Below are positions 27,966 to 36,704 of a stretch of DNA of 64,000 nt, piece by piece. The notes beneath the pieces are model-generated. The model worked only from the letters and a program-made list of their open reading frames with translations, was not told the origin of the DNA and did no database searches. This DNA is from Tenacibaculum sp. MAR_2009_124 (lineage in GTDB: Bacteria; Bacteroidota; Bacteroidia; Flavobacteriales; Flavobacteriaceae). Position 1 is the first letter of the stretch, and each line of letters begins with the position of its first letter. The position numbers and the translations under genes are program-made. The stretch is taken from positions 558,001-622,000 of the forward strand of contig NZ_FNSF01000008.1 of NCBI RefSeq assembly GCF_900105455.1, in the 5' to 3' direction.

Positions 27966-28028
27966 AGAAAACCCTAAAAACAGGACTGTAAAACAAATTA
28001 CAAGAAACAATTAAACGAAACTCAAAAT

Positions 28029-28676
28029 ATGAAAGAGGTTTTTTATTACGGTAGAATTAGTACAGAATCACAAAATTTAGATACCCAAATTGATAGATTT
28101 AAACTTCTAGGAGCAAAAGATGAAAACATTTTTTTAGATAAGGATTCAGGTAAAAATGATAATCGTGTCGAGCTTCAAAAAATGCTTTCGAAACTTAGAA
28201 AAGGAGATAAAGTAGTATTCTATGATCTTACCAGATTAGGCAGGAATTTAAAATACCTCATTACCTTAGTAGAACACTTCTATAAAACAGGAATTGACTT
28301 CCAAGACCTAACAAACCCTTTTATAAATACCGAAAGCACTAAAACAGCTGAAGGGGAATTAGTATTTCTTCTATTTGCTTCGTTAGGTCAATATTTCAGA
28401 AAATCAAGTAACGAAAAGGTAAAAGCTGGGCTAGCCTCTGCTAGGGCAAGAGGAAAAGTAGGTGGCAGACCAAAAGGACTCAGCGAAAAGTTAAAAGAAA
28501 AGGCTCCAGTTGCCGTCATTATGCACAAAAATCCCGATGTATCAATCAAGGATATAATGAAAGCCTTAACCATATCACAAGGTTCTGTTTATAGATGTTT
28601 TGAGCATGAAGGATATGATTATAAGAGGCAACACAAAAATACAGGAAATAAAAACGCAGCTTATAAAGCTGCCTAA
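28029..28676 (+). CDS. serine recombinase (resolvase/invertase)
   Basis: 215 aa. Catalytic domain at the N-terminus with YGRISTESQNLDTQ (nucleophile Ser), the LRKGD and YDLTRLGRNLK Arg segments, then FASLGQYFRKSSNEKVKAGL and a C-terminal HTH (SIKDIMKALTISQGSVYRC). Family members resolve multimers or invert segments. In an element with a tyrosine integrase a multimer-resolution or DNA-inversion role is plausible. I saw no obvious inversion site pair nearby. Confidence 0.9.
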   Translation: MKEVFYYGRISTESQNLDTQIDRFKLLGAKDENIFLDKDSGKNDNRVELQKMLSKLRKGDKVVFYDLTRLGRNLKYLITLVEHFYKTGIDFQDLTNPFINTESTKTAEGELVFLLFASLGQYFRKSSNEKVKAGLASARARGKVGGRPKGLSEKLKEKAPVAVIMHKNPDVSIKDIMKALTISQGSVYRCFEHEGYDYKRQHKNTGNKNAAYKAA

Positions 28677-28688
28677 AACAGTAGAATA

Positions 28689-29849
28689 ATGAATATTAAT
28701 CTTTTGGAATTATTTAGTGGAATTGGCGGATTCACCCTTGGTTTAATGAAATCAGGGTTCAAGATTAATAACCATTATTTCAGCGAAATTGATAAACACG
28801 CAATCGCCAATTATAAGTACAATTTTAAAAACGCAAAATATGTCGGACCAGTACAAGATGTTCTCAGAACAAGAATTGAACGACCAGATATTATCACTTT
28901 CGGAAGTCCTTGCCAGGACTTTAGTTTGGCTGGAAACCAAAAGGGGCTTGAAGGAGAAAGAAGTGTGCTTATCCTCGAAGCAATTAAAATCATTGCAGCA
29001 ACCAAACCGAGTGTTTTTATCTGGGAAAATGTTAAAGGAGCGTTCAGCTCAAATGATGGCGCAGACTTTTGGGCAATTCTCAATGCCTTTACCAACATTG
29101 GGGGTTATAGACTTGAATGGCAATTGCTTAATACAAGCTGGGTTTTACCCCAAAATAGAGAGCGGATATACCTTGTCGGACATCTTGCAGAAAGAAGCAC
29201 CGGACAAGTATTTCCTTTCACCGAAACAGATACAAGGTTTACTAAAAGGACAGCAGACACCCCAATTGTTAGAGCAATCACGGCAGGGGGAAATTCAGGA
29301 GGACACCATAGCGGTATGACTTTGATTAAACAACTGAATACATCAAAAAACTTTGGAGGAAAAAGTACAAAACAACAAGATAGAGTTTATAGTACTTCAG
29401 GTTTAATGGCTTGTTTAAGTTCTCACCGTCTTGAAGATAAAATCAAAATCACCAGTCTTACTGGTAATGAGTTTACAAATACAATCAGAGGGGGTGGTCG
29501 TGGAAGTCTCACAGAAAAACACAATTGGGATTTAGTTAAGGCTGTCCTTACTCCAGACAGAAAAGAAAAAAGACAGAACGGAAGAAGGTTTAAAGAGAAT
29601 GGAGAACCTGCCTTTACTCTTAACTGTCAAGATCAACACGGAGTTCAATTAGATAACTCAATAAGAAGGCTTACAGAAATTGAGTGCGAACGATTACAAG
29701 GTTTTCCTGATAATTGGACCCGATATGGAGATTACGACGGAACGATTAAAGAAATTTCAAAAACACAGAGATATAAAATGTGTGGTAATGCTGTAACAAC
29801 AGACGTTGTGCAATTAATAGGAGAAAGATTAATACAAAATTTAAAATAA
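28689..29849 (+). CDS. DNA cytosine-5 methyltransferase
   Basis: 386 aa with the m5C motifs in order: I ELFSGIGGFTLGL, IV GSPCQDFSLAG with the catalytic Cys, VI WENVKG, VIII LPQNRERIYLVG, IX-like ECERLQGFPDNWT and X MCGNAVTTDVVQ. No restriction endonuclease is adjacent, so it is an orphan methylase, usual for phages, protecting their DNA from host restriction. It starts 12 bases after the resolvase. Confidence 0.94.
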   Translation: MNINLLELFSGIGGFTLGLMKSGFKINNHYFSEIDKHAIANYKYNFKNAKYVGPVQDVLRTRIERPDIITFGSPCQDFSLAGNQKGLEGERSVLILEAIKIIAATKPSVFIWENVKGAFSSNDGADFWAILNAFTNIGGYRLEWQLLNTSWVLPQNRERIYLVGHLAERSTGQVFPFTETDTRFTKRTADTPIVRAITAGGNSGGHHSGMTLIKQLNTSKNFGGKSTKQQDRVYSTSGLMACLSSHRLEDKIKITSLTGNEFTNTIRGGGRGSLTEKHNWDLVKAVLTPDRKEKRQNGRRFKENGEPAFTLNCQDQHGVQLDNSIRRLTEIECERLQGFPDNWTRYGDYDGTIKEISKTQRYKMCGNAVTTDVVQLIGERLIQNLK

Positions 29850-29884
29850 GAGTAGGTTTTGACCTACTCCAGAAAACGCAAAAT

Positions 29885-30094
29885 ATGAGATTTAAAAAAT
29901 ACACAAGAACAAATATTGCAGAAATGCGACCTTATCAAAAAGGAGAAAAGTTAACAGGCGTTTCAATATCTGAAGCTGATAAAAAAAACGGAAGCCCTAA
30001 AGTTGGAGATATGGTCGCTCGAAATCCGAAAAACCACAATGATAAATGGTTAGTAGCAAAAAAGTACTTTAAGAATAACTTCAAGGAATTATAA
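29885..30094 (+). CDS. small phage-type protein
   Basis: 69 aa: KKYTRTNIAEMRPYQKGE, then SPKVGDMVARNPKNH and WLVAKKYFKNNF. I know this pattern as a small conserved protein in phage genomes of Bacteroidota and others, function unknown. The 35-base gap before it holds a 7-bp hairpin (GAGTAGG/CCTACTC). Confidence 0.65.
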   Translation: MRFKKYTRTNIAEMRPYQKGEKLTGVSISEADKKNGSPKVGDMVARNPKNHNDKWLVAKKYFKNNFKEL

Positions 30095-30135
30095 ACTAAT
30101 TGTAGCTATTCAGCTACGCAATAAAACGGAAAAAA

Positions 30136-30459
30136 ATGAAAAAAACAGTAGAACAAGCATTAATAATTGAATTTAATAACAAAACAGATATAGATTCTAT
30201 ACATGAATTTGGTAATAAAGTTGAGGAAGTTTTTAGAACTAAAGGTTTAGGAGAATATGACGGACATGAGTATTGCGCTGATTTATCTCATGGAACATTA
30301 TACATGTATGGTGAATCTGCGGATGCAATGATTAAAAGTATAGAAAAGATAATTGCAGCTACTCCATTTTTGCACGAAGGATTCTATACTTTAAGATATG
30401 GTAGTATAGAAGATAATGCTGAGGAAAAAAAGTATAGAATACTACCAATAACTAAATAA
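30136..30459 (+). CDS. hypothetical protein
   Basis: 107 aa, alpha/beta, acidic (LIIEFNNKTDIDSIHEFGNK..., YCADLSHGTLYMYGESADAM...). No family recognised. The intergenic gaps before and after carry similar small hairpins (GTAGCTATTCAGCTAC; GTAGCTATTCCGTTAC), suggesting duplication of a leader. Confidence 0.55.
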   Translation: MKKTVEQALIIEFNNKTDIDSIHEFGNKVEEVFRTKGLGEYDGHEYCADLSHGTLYMYGESADAMIKSIEKIIAATPFLHEGFYTLRYGSIEDNAEEKKYRILPITK

Positions 30460-30496
30460 CTGTAGCTATTCCGTTACGTAACAAAAAAGCAAAAAG

Positions 30497-30850
30497 ATGA
30501 TATATTTTACAGAAAACGAATTAGATGAATTTAAAAAGGGTTCAATTAGTTACCCTTTAATAGTAACAGAAAAAGGAGAAAATGAAGTGATAGAAGTTAG
30601 TCAAGTTGTTATGTTAGGAGGAATGAGTTCTAATAAAGGAACTCCAACAGAAATAGGAATACAAGTACATAGGAAAGGAAAAAAAAACGCAACACCTCAA
30701 ATACATCTTAAAAAAATAACAGTAGTTACGATGAAAACAGAAACTAAATTGAAAAGGTTGTATGGTCGTCTTGAATTAGCAAAGGATTCTTTTACTCGTG
30801 AAAAGATTGAAAGCCAAATAAAGAACCTGGAAAGTAACCAAAAACAGTAG
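30497..30850 (+). CDS. hypothetical protein
   Basis: 117 aa. Beta-rich first half with Gly (VVMLGGMSSNKGTPTEIGI) and a helical, charged end (TKLKRLYGRLELAKDSFTRE). No family recognised. In the early-gene run, 3 bases before the methyltransferase-like gene. Confidence 0.5.
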   Translation: MIYFTENELDEFKKGSISYPLIVTEKGENEVIEVSQVVMLGGMSSNKGTPTEIGIQVHRKGKKNATPQIHLKKITVVTMKTETKLKRLYGRLELAKDSFTREKIESQIKNLESNQKQ

Positions 30851-30853
30851 GTT

Positions 30854-31327
30854 TTGAAGACAGCTGGTAAAAAAATATTGGATGCTACTTGTGGAAGCAG
30901 AATGATGTGGTTTAACAAACAACATCCAGATGCTATTTACACAGATAAACGAGAAGGTGTATTTGTAGCCTATGGTAACGAAACAATTGTTAAGCCAGAT
31001 GTTAAAACTGACTTTCAAAACTTACCATTTGATGAAAATTCCTTTTACCTGGTAGTTTTTGACCCACCACATTCGAAGTGGTTAGGTGAAAATACAATTC
31101 TAGGGCAAAAGTATGGTCAATTATTTTCCAATTGGGAAATTGAAATTAAGCAAGGTTTTGACGAATGCATGAGAGTGCTAAAACCTAATGGTACTTTAAT
31201 TTTCAAATGGAACGATAAGGATATTAAACTAAATAAATTATTAGATGTAATAAAAGTTCAACCATTGTTCGGGCATACTTCTGGAAAGCATGGAAAAACA
31301 ATTTGGTTAACATTTATGAAGTCATAA
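30854..31327 (+). CDS. methyltransferase-like protein (N6-adenine/N4-cytosine type)
   Basis: 157 aa from a TTG start (KTAGKKILDATCGSRMMWF). The opening is a SAM-binding start, the catalytic-type tetrapeptide is VVFDPPHS (DPPY-like with His), and the end is LKPNGTLIFKW...LFGHTSGKHGKTIWLTFMK. It is much shorter than a stand-alone DNA methyltransferase and has no clear target-recognition part. It may modify virus DNA or be an accessory enzyme. Related small proteins occur in phages. Confidence 0.65.
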   Translation: MKTAGKKILDATCGSRMMWFNKQHPDAIYTDKREGVFVAYGNETIVKPDVKTDFQNLPFDENSFYLVVFDPPHSKWLGENTILGQKYGQLFSNWEIEIKQGFDECMRVLKPNGTLIFKWNDKDIKLNKLLDVIKVQPLFGHTSGKHGKTIWLTFMKS

Positions 31328-31340
31328 AACCTGTAGGTAT

Positions 31341-31523
31341 ATGGATAACAAATTAATATTGAATAAAGAAACAGATCAAGAGATTACGTTCAGGAGCTTT
31401 ACTCTTGGAAGGCTTCATTTAGAGGTGCCTAGTAGGGGGAGCGAAACCATTGTACATATTATGCTAACAGAGGAGCAATCCAAAGAATTGCTATCATTTT
31501 TAAAAGGTAAACATGAAAAATAA
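31341..31523 (+). CDS. small hypothetical protein
   Basis: 60 aa, beta-rich (ITFRSFTLGRLHLEVPSRGS) with a short helical end. Lies 13 bases after the methyltransferase-like gene. Unknown. Confidence 0.5.
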   Translation: MDNKLILNKETDQEITFRSFTLGRLHLEVPSRGSETIVHIMLTEEQSKELLSFLKGKHEK

Positions 31524-31534
31524 ACAATAGAATT

Positions 31535-31966
31535 TTGGACTCACTACGAAAACATAGAGAAAATGAAGAAAGCAAAGAATTTGCGGAAACACAAAGTATA
31601 ACCTTTATTCCTCAACCTTTCAACTCCATGCTATGCGGCCAGGCTTGTTTGGCAATGATAATGGGTAAAACAATCAATGAAATTTGCAAAGACCTGGGGA
31701 AAGATTGGAGTACCTGTATTCAAAGTGATATCATGCCATTTTTAAATAGAAACGGCTATAAAACACGCCTCATAAAAGGTGTCGATATTGATTTTGACGA
31801 AGTCCCAAATTCAAGCATTATAAGAATAGCCTACCCAAATGAAAAAGCGCATTTTATAATTAAATCAGAAACCAAATACATTGACCCAGATTATGGAATA
31901 ATTCAGGAGGTAAAAGCAAACAGAAAAATAACCCATTATTTAACATACGCAAAAAAAACGCAATAA
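31535..31966 (+). CDS. C39-like cysteine peptidase
   Basis: 143 aa from a TTG start. FIPQPFNSMLCGQACLAMIMG carries a Gln and the nucleophile Cys of bacteriocin-processing C39-type peptidases, and AHFIIKSETKYIDPDYG supplies the His and Asp. Small cytoplasmic C39-like enzymes occur in phages and secretion systems. Here it lies just before the structural-type block, so a maturation protease is possible; a host-takeover role is the alternative. Confidence 0.65.
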   Translation: MDSLRKHRENEESKEFAETQSITFIPQPFNSMLCGQACLAMIMGKTINEICKDLGKDWSTCIQSDIMPFLNRNGYKTRLIKGVDIDFDEVPNSSIIRIAYPNEKAHFIIKSETKYIDPDYGIIQEVKANRKITHYLTYAKKTQ

Positions 31967-31973
31967 ACGCAAT

Positions 31974-32600
31974 ATGAATATTCAAGTAAACGAGAACGGC
32001 AATTTTGCCTTTATTCAAAACAATAAAATTAAGTTAATTACATCAACATTTAATGTTCATCAACACCCAAGAGATAAAGAAGTAATTCTTTTTAACAACA
32101 GCTTTAAGTCAACTGAAGAAGGTTCTTTAGTCGTTAAATTCTCTGATTTAACCATAAACGGTATCAAGCCACCTATACAAAACATTGATTATGTAAAAGG
32201 TGTTCTTTTTACCGATGTACCGTTGCGACCTCATACCCAACCAACGTTAACTAGAGATAACGACCCTAATTATTTAGTTTTTAAACTGCAAGACACATAC
32301 GAGAAGTTACTTACATTCTTAAAAGCTAATGTGTACCAAGGTTTCCCAAAGGAATACAACGATTCACTAGGAAAACTAACTAAAATAGAGTATTACTGCG
32401 AGTTTCAAACGTTTCATGTACGAGTAACTTTGAATTACAATTACTTAGCTAGTAACCCTGCAAAAGTTTCTCATATTTTAATGTCGGGGCATACCGAGTT
32501 CGTTAATCTACCTTTAAAAGCTTACCATTATGATGCACAAGGAAATAAAACTTATACCTATGAGGTGTTTTCTTGGCAAAGGCTTACCAGTAATGAATAA
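31974..32600 (+). CDS. hypothetical protein
   Basis: 208 aa, beta-rich, Asn-rich N-terminus (NIQVNENGNFAFIQNNKIK), no TM segment. It starts after a run of three ACGCAA words. No family recognised; could be the last early gene or the first structural one. Confidence 0.5.
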   Translation: MNIQVNENGNFAFIQNNKIKLITSTFNVHQHPRDKEVILFNNSFKSTEEGSLVVKFSDLTINGIKPPIQNIDYVKGVLFTDVPLRPHTQPTLTRDNDPNYLVFKLQDTYEKLLTFLKANVYQGFPKEYNDSLGKLTKIEYYCEFQTFHVRVTLNYNYLASNPAKVSHILMSGHTEFVNLPLKAYHYDAQGNKTYTYEVFSWQRLTSNE

Positions 32601-32632
32601 AATTTAATAACCCTTCCCCTTTTTTTAAAATC

Positions 32633-32845
32633 ATGTTAAATCAAATTAGCTGCAAAAAAGTCCTATTATATAAATACAAATTTATTCCAGTAAAGGAAGG
32701 TAGAGCAACAATCAATGAAATTATTGCAGAAAAACGCAACCTGCCTATAAAAGAAGCAAAATTAAAACGGTTATTGCGTCCTAGTGAGGTTATAGAATTT
32801 TTAAAAAGGTATGATTTGTATAGTTCAGAGAGCCATTTAGTTTAA
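32633..32845 (+). CDS. small hypothetical protein
   Basis: 70 aa, basic and helical (AEKRNLPIKEAKLKRLLRP). Its last codons overlap the start of the 10-bp tandem repeat array, so a regulator acting there is possible. Unknown. Confidence 0.45.
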   Translation: MLNQISCKKVLLYKYKFIPVKEGRATINEIIAEKRNLPIKEAKLKRLLRPSEVIEFLKRYDLYSSESHLV

Positions 32846-32907
32846 CTTACTTTAGCTTAACCTCTCTTAGTTTATCCTAGTTTAACTTAGTTTAACCTAG
32901 CTTTACA
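32838..32907. repeat. seven 10-bp tandem units (TAGTTTAACY)
   Basis: Seven consecutive 10-base units start at 32838, 32848, 32858, 32868, 32878, 32888 and 32898. Consensus TAGTTTAACY; units 1, 4, 5 and 6 are closest, unit 3 has diverged most. The spacing is one helical turn. The array sits immediately before the structural-type operon. Candidates: operator array, origin iterons or packaging signal. Confidence 0.75.
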
Positions 32908-32953
32908 ACTCAATTAAAACCCTCGGTATTATTGTAGTCTAAAACAATAACAA

Positions 32954-34519
32954 TTGAACCGAGAGGCAATTAACACATTACTATTTAGAAACATCAAAAA
33001 AGGCACAGAGTACAATACTCTGATGCCTTCTGGTGATGGTAATATTATTGATTTTGCCGACGGTAATACAGAAGTTGTTATAAATAAGATGGCTCAATGG
33101 TCTTATAAATTTCAACATCAAACACAAGCCCTCACCAATCATTTATTTAAAAACTTATCCCTATCAAAATTATGCGAGGAGCTTCACAGTTTTTTGTTTC
33201 ATCATTTACAATACAAAATTGATGATTATACACAAAAACTCCGAAGCCCAGCACGTTCATGGTCGGATAGACAAAAAGGGATAGATTGTAAAAGCTACTC
33301 TATTTTTGCAAGTACTGTGCTATTAAACAGGGGAATAATTCACTACTTGCGAAGAGTTACTATAAATAAAGGTGAGGGCTATTCCCATGTTTACGTAGTT
33401 GTTCCTAAAAACCAAAATACTGGTAATTTAAAGGGTGGTTATTTTGTAATTGATGGTACTATCAATACTTTACAAGAACAAACTGTTTACAAGACTGATG
33501 ATGTAAAAATGACCCCACACACGGGGCTTAATAAAGGAAACCCTAAGATATCAATAGCCGAAAAAGCACTCGATGCATTTATGCCTTTAATCAAAGAGGG
33601 TGTTAATTCATTTATTGAGCATCTTAACTCTTGTTCAGATTCCCGTTTTGATAAAGGGGTCGTTTCTTTAAGAATCAAAAGAGATTTACAAACAGTACTA
33701 CAAAACAAAATACAGTTACTTGATGAAGCCATTGAAATTAGTAATGATGCCCGAACGCAAAATCTTTTCAATGAGCTTTTAAAAGAAGTTGACTTAGGAA
33801 TTGCACATTTGCGCTCAGAAACTGCATACAATACTTATGATGAGTGTGCCTTAGAGGTTTTAACGGAAGCACTTGTATTTGCCGAGAAATTAAAAGAGTA
33901 CATAGATTCTTATTTAAACAACTTTATAAAAACGCAATTGCGTTTTGCGGTTTCAGTCAAAAAGCACAACGCTTTAACCAACGATCGTACATATTATTTT
34001 GTTGTTGAACCAGAAGACAACCCAATTCTTGCAGAATACCGACAAATTTCGATAGCTAAAAAACCAAGTTTATATGATGTTGATCCTGTCGTTCCTTACG
34101 GAAAAGACACGAATCATTGGTTAATTGAAAATAAAAGTCATTTCTCAAAAAATTACAATAGTACCGTTGCTCGAAATTATGAAAATGAAGTACGCCCCTA
34201 TTTAGTACATATAAAAGCTCTAAGAGATAAAGGTGACTTCATGGATGCTGAAACCTTGTATTACTATGAAAAGCCGCATCGAAGAAACTTATATAACATC
34301 TTTATAAAGTTCGATCAAAAGTTCGCTGATCTCATAAAACAGCAAAATAAGAACCTACAAATTGCTAACCTTAAAACAATACAACACTATAAGAATGAAA
34401 TAGAACAATCAGTTGCAGAAGATCAAAAAGCTAAAAACAGGAAAAAGTTAAAACAGCAAATAGGTTACGGTTTAGCTGGGCTAGTCGTACTCTATTTCAT
34501 ATTCAAAAAAAGAAAATAG
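32954..34519 (+). CDS. transglutaminase-like protein with C-terminal membrane anchor
   Basis: 521 aa from a TTG start. A transglutaminase/peptidase-like core lies at about 75-170 with Cys in KGIDCKSYSIF (C112), His in GYSHVYVVV (H145) and Asp in YFVIDGT (D167), a complete Cys-His-Asp triad. A helical middle follows. The last 25 residues are one TM helix with a Lys/Arg tail (GLAGLVVLYFIFKKRK). First gene of the dense block. It could be a virion entry or cross-linking enzyme held in a membrane. Confidence 0.65.
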   Translation: MNREAINTLLFRNIKKGTEYNTLMPSGDGNIIDFADGNTEVVINKMAQWSYKFQHQTQALTNHLFKNLSLSKLCEELHSFLFHHLQYKIDDYTQKLRSPARSWSDRQKGIDCKSYSIFASTVLLNRGIIHYLRRVTINKGEGYSHVYVVVPKNQNTGNLKGGYFVIDGTINTLQEQTVYKTDDVKMTPHTGLNKGNPKISIAEKALDAFMPLIKEGVNSFIEHLNSCSDSRFDKGVVSLRIKRDLQTVLQNKIQLLDEAIEISNDARTQNLFNELLKEVDLGIAHLRSETAYNTYDECALEVLTEALVFAEKLKEYIDSYLNNFIKTQLRFAVSVKKHNALTNDRTYYFVVEPEDNPILAEYRQISIAKKPSLYDVDPVVPYGKDTNHWLIENKSHFSKNYNSTVARNYENEVRPYLVHIKALRDKGDFMDAETLYYYEKPHRRNLYNIFIKFDQKFADLIKQQNKNLQIANLKTIQHYKNEIEQSVAEDQKAKNRKKLKQQIGYGLAGLVVLYFIFKKRK

Positions 34520-34521
34520 CT

Positions 34522-35208
34522 ATGTATTATCAATTTGACATCCCTACATCGCAAAATCAATTAAGCGGATGGTTTGATTCCTGGTGTCCTTCAAACGGTG
34601 TCGCAGACGGTTTGGAAAATCAAGCCAGAAATGCCCGTGCTGAGAAAGGTCAATGGGATAAAAAAATAGAAGCCTTAAAAAAAGGTAATAGAGCAAGAGA
34701 ATGGGCTGACGCAAAAAAGAAAATTCAAGAACTGGAAACACAAATAGAGAAGCTAATACTTGAACTCCAAAAAGATGAAGGAATTATTGATGCTCTTGGA
34801 ATCGGTTTAGGTGCTTGGTGTAATGGAGCAGTAGCCAGACGCAAACGTGCAGAAACTGCCTTACGTGATGCCGAACGAGCTTTAGGACAAGCAAAAGGTG
34901 CTTATAACACCCTTACCAGACAACAAAACGAAGGTATTAGAATGGCTGGGCAAAATATTGTAACCCTTAAACAAACCATAAAGGATTTACAAGGGAAAAT
35001 TGCAGCAGCTCAACAGAAAATTACCGTTTATAAAACTAAACGTGATAACAAAGCAGTTACTGAATCTCAGGAGGACAAAAACGTAGCTACTAAGGGCAAA
35101 TTGATGGAGAATATGCCTTTAATACTTGGAGGGCTTGCCGTGGCTGGATTAGCCATTTATATGGTTAACAACAAAAAGAGTAAAACAGCAACTAAGGTAG
35201 TTGCATAA
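34522..35208 (+). CDS. coiled-coil protein with C-terminal membrane anchor
   Basis: 228 aa. Two long coiled-coil stretches (about 35-85 and 100-185, Ala/Glu/Lys/Gln-rich) surround a Trp/Cys segment (LGIGLGAWCNGAVARRK). The end is a TM helix LILGGLAVAGLAIYMV with NNKKSK after it. Two bases after the previous stop. Not recognised; looks like a structural rod set in a membrane. Confidence 0.6.
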   Translation: MYYQFDIPTSQNQLSGWFDSWCPSNGVADGLENQARNARAEKGQWDKKIEALKKGNRAREWADAKKKIQELETQIEKLILELQKDEGIIDALGIGLGAWCNGAVARRKRAETALRDAERALGQAKGAYNTLTRQQNEGIRMAGQNIVTLKQTIKDLQGKIAAAQQKITVYKTKRDNKAVTESQEDKNVATKGKLMENMPLILGGLAVAGLAIYMVNNKKSKTATKVVA

Positions 35209-35218
35209 AAAAAGAGTA

Positions 35219-35698
35219 ATGAAAAGAAGTTTAATACAACAACAATTTATGCTTGAAGCTACTGAAGGGATTAAACCACATACGGGTCATGCTACAAATT
35301 GTCAAATAAAAGTAGCCGACCAATACAAAGGTTGGGGTCCGCCTCCACAAAATAGTTTGAATGGATTCTTTGATGGTTTAAACCTCAAAGATTTGATATC
35401 AACTGCTGGTACTACATGGGCGCAAGTAGAGCAAGCAAGAAACGGGCAACCTGTATATGTTAATACACCACAAGGAGGACAACAAGATATCAGCCCTCTT
35501 TTAGTGTCAAAACTAGAACAGCAAGCGCAACAGCAGCAAACATCAGTTGATAATATGATGAAAATGATGCAAATGCAAATGCAGCAAGCTTCCCAAAACA
35601 AACCACAACCGAAAAGCAATACAAAACTATACATCGCTTTAGGTGTAGGGGCAATAGTAGTGTTAGGCGGTGCATATATGTTAACTAAAAAAAAGTAA
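35219..35698 (+). CDS. Gln-rich protein with C-terminal membrane anchor
   Basis: 159 aa from the ATG at 35219, which has AAAAAGAG before it; an in-frame ATG at 35201 would overlap the previous gene. Polar N-terminus (GWGPPPQNSLNGFFDGLNLK), a Gln/Met-rich helix (about 105-135), and a TM helix ending YMLTKKK. The same end-architecture as its neighbours. Unknown function. Confidence 0.6.
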   Translation: MKRSLIQQQFMLEATEGIKPHTGHATNCQIKVADQYKGWGPPPQNSLNGFFDGLNLKDLISTAGTTWAQVEQARNGQPVYVNTPQGGQQDISPLLVSKLEQQAQQQQTSVDNMMKMMQMQMQQASQNKPQPKSNTKLYIALGVGAIVVLGGAYMLTKKK

Positions 35699-35704
35699 AA
35701 AACG

Positions 35705-36079
35705 ATGACAAAAGAAGGAATTGAAAATTCGGTAGTAAGCTTAGCTAGCATGACAGCTGGTGCAATGGCTTCAAGAATTATTGCAGATAAACTGCCGATA
35801 AAAAACCAAAAAGTAAAAAGAGGCTTATTAATCCTAGGAGGTATTGCAGCCGCCGCCTCTTTAGATAGAAAAACAACAGGTAAAAAAGTGGCTCAGGATG
35901 CAGCTATTTCGGTTGCCGTAACCCAAACAGGGTATTTGTTAAAGGAAGCTTTTGAAGGTAAGTTAAAAGACGGAGGCATTGCAGATATAGGAATGGGAAC
36001 TCCTGTTTTCTTTGATGATAGCTCTTACTTAACTCCTTACGAAGAGGAAGTAATTGAAGTTCCAGAATTTATCAGTTAA
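35705..36079 (+). CDS. small hydrophobic protein of the structural-type block
   Basis: 124 aa with amphipathic/hydrophobic stretches (SLASMTAGAMASRIIADK; RGLLILGGIAAAASLD; AAISVAVTQTGYLL) separated by basic loops, and an acidic end. It may dip into or cross a membrane. It lies directly before the capsid-like candidate. Unknown family. Confidence 0.55.
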   Translation: MTKEGIENSVVSLASMTAGAMASRIIADKLPIKNQKVKRGLLILGGIAAAASLDRKTTGKKVAQDAAISVAVTQTGYLLKEAFEGKLKDGGIADIGMGTPVFFDDSSYLTPYEEEVIEVPEFIS

Positions 36080-36109
36080 TCAAAAATTAAAATAAACTAA
36101 AAAAGAGAT

Positions 36110-36691
36110 ATGAATTTATTATCAAATCAAGAAGAGTACTTAAAAGTAACTACTTACTTAGGGTTAAAAAACACTCAAAACCAGTATGGATGGAATATTT
36201 CAAAAATGAAACCAATGCCATCGGATTTATATATCAATAAGCAAATTGGTACTTCTGGTAATATCAATTTACTAGATGGAGAATCTAACAACGTTAAAGG
36301 TGTTACCAACTTCGACAAAAACACCTTAAATGAGGGGCGCGTTTTTGTAATTAATGGGGTGTCTTTTGCTTTCGGTTATGAAGCGGATAAAACCAACGTT
36401 GCCACCGTAAATTATGGAATCGCAAATTTACCTTCGGAGTTGCGTTTTGCTACCTTACTTGTAAAACAAAACAACGAAGTGCTATTGAAGCTTCCAATTA
36501 ATTCAATTATAAATTCCTATGAAAACGGGAGAAAGTATAAAGACTTAGGAGCATTTGCCTTGTTACTTCCGCAACATGCAATTGAAGTGGATATCGAATA
36601 CCCAAGCGGAACAAGTTTAAAGACTCCGGTAGATAAAGAGTTGTTTGTATCTGTATTCTTCAAAGGTTTCGAGACCTACAAAAAAAGATAA
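36110..36691 (+). CDS. candidate major capsid protein (beta-rich, jelly-roll-like)
   Basis: 193 aa without TM or signal. After a mixed N-terminus there are at least four long strands: RVFVINGVSFAFGY, RFATLLVKQNNEVLLKLPI, FALLLPQHAIEVDIEYPSG and ELFVSVFFKGFETYKKR. This is the strand density of a single jelly roll. It has its own good ribosome site (AAAAAGAGATATG) and is followed by a 16-bp hairpin, as expected for the most abundant product of an operon. I do not recognise the sequence; the capsid call rests on predicted fold and context. Double jelly rolls are usually longer than this. Confidence 0.4.
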   Translation: MNLLSNQEEYLKVTTYLGLKNTQNQYGWNISKMKPMPSDLYINKQIGTSGNINLLDGESNNVKGVTNFDKNTLNEGRVFVINGVSFAFGYEADKTNVATVNYGIANLPSELRFATLLVKQNNEVLLKLPINSIINSYENGRKYKDLGAFALLLPQHAIEVDIEYPSGTSLKTPVDKELFVSVFFKGFETYKKR

Positions 36692-36704
36692 CATTGTCTA
36701 ACCT

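Noticed and set aside
28789..29319. 176-aa frame inside the cytosine methyltransferase gene
   Set aside because: Alternate frame of a gene with all catalytic motifs in order; no own ribosome site or domain.
32838..32907. Coding continuation of the 70-aa gene through the repeats
   Set aside because: The frame stops at 32845, just inside the first unit.
35302..35751. 149-aa minus-strand frame opposite the Gln-rich gene
   Set aside because: Cys-rich translation is the complement of Gln/Ala codons; shadow.
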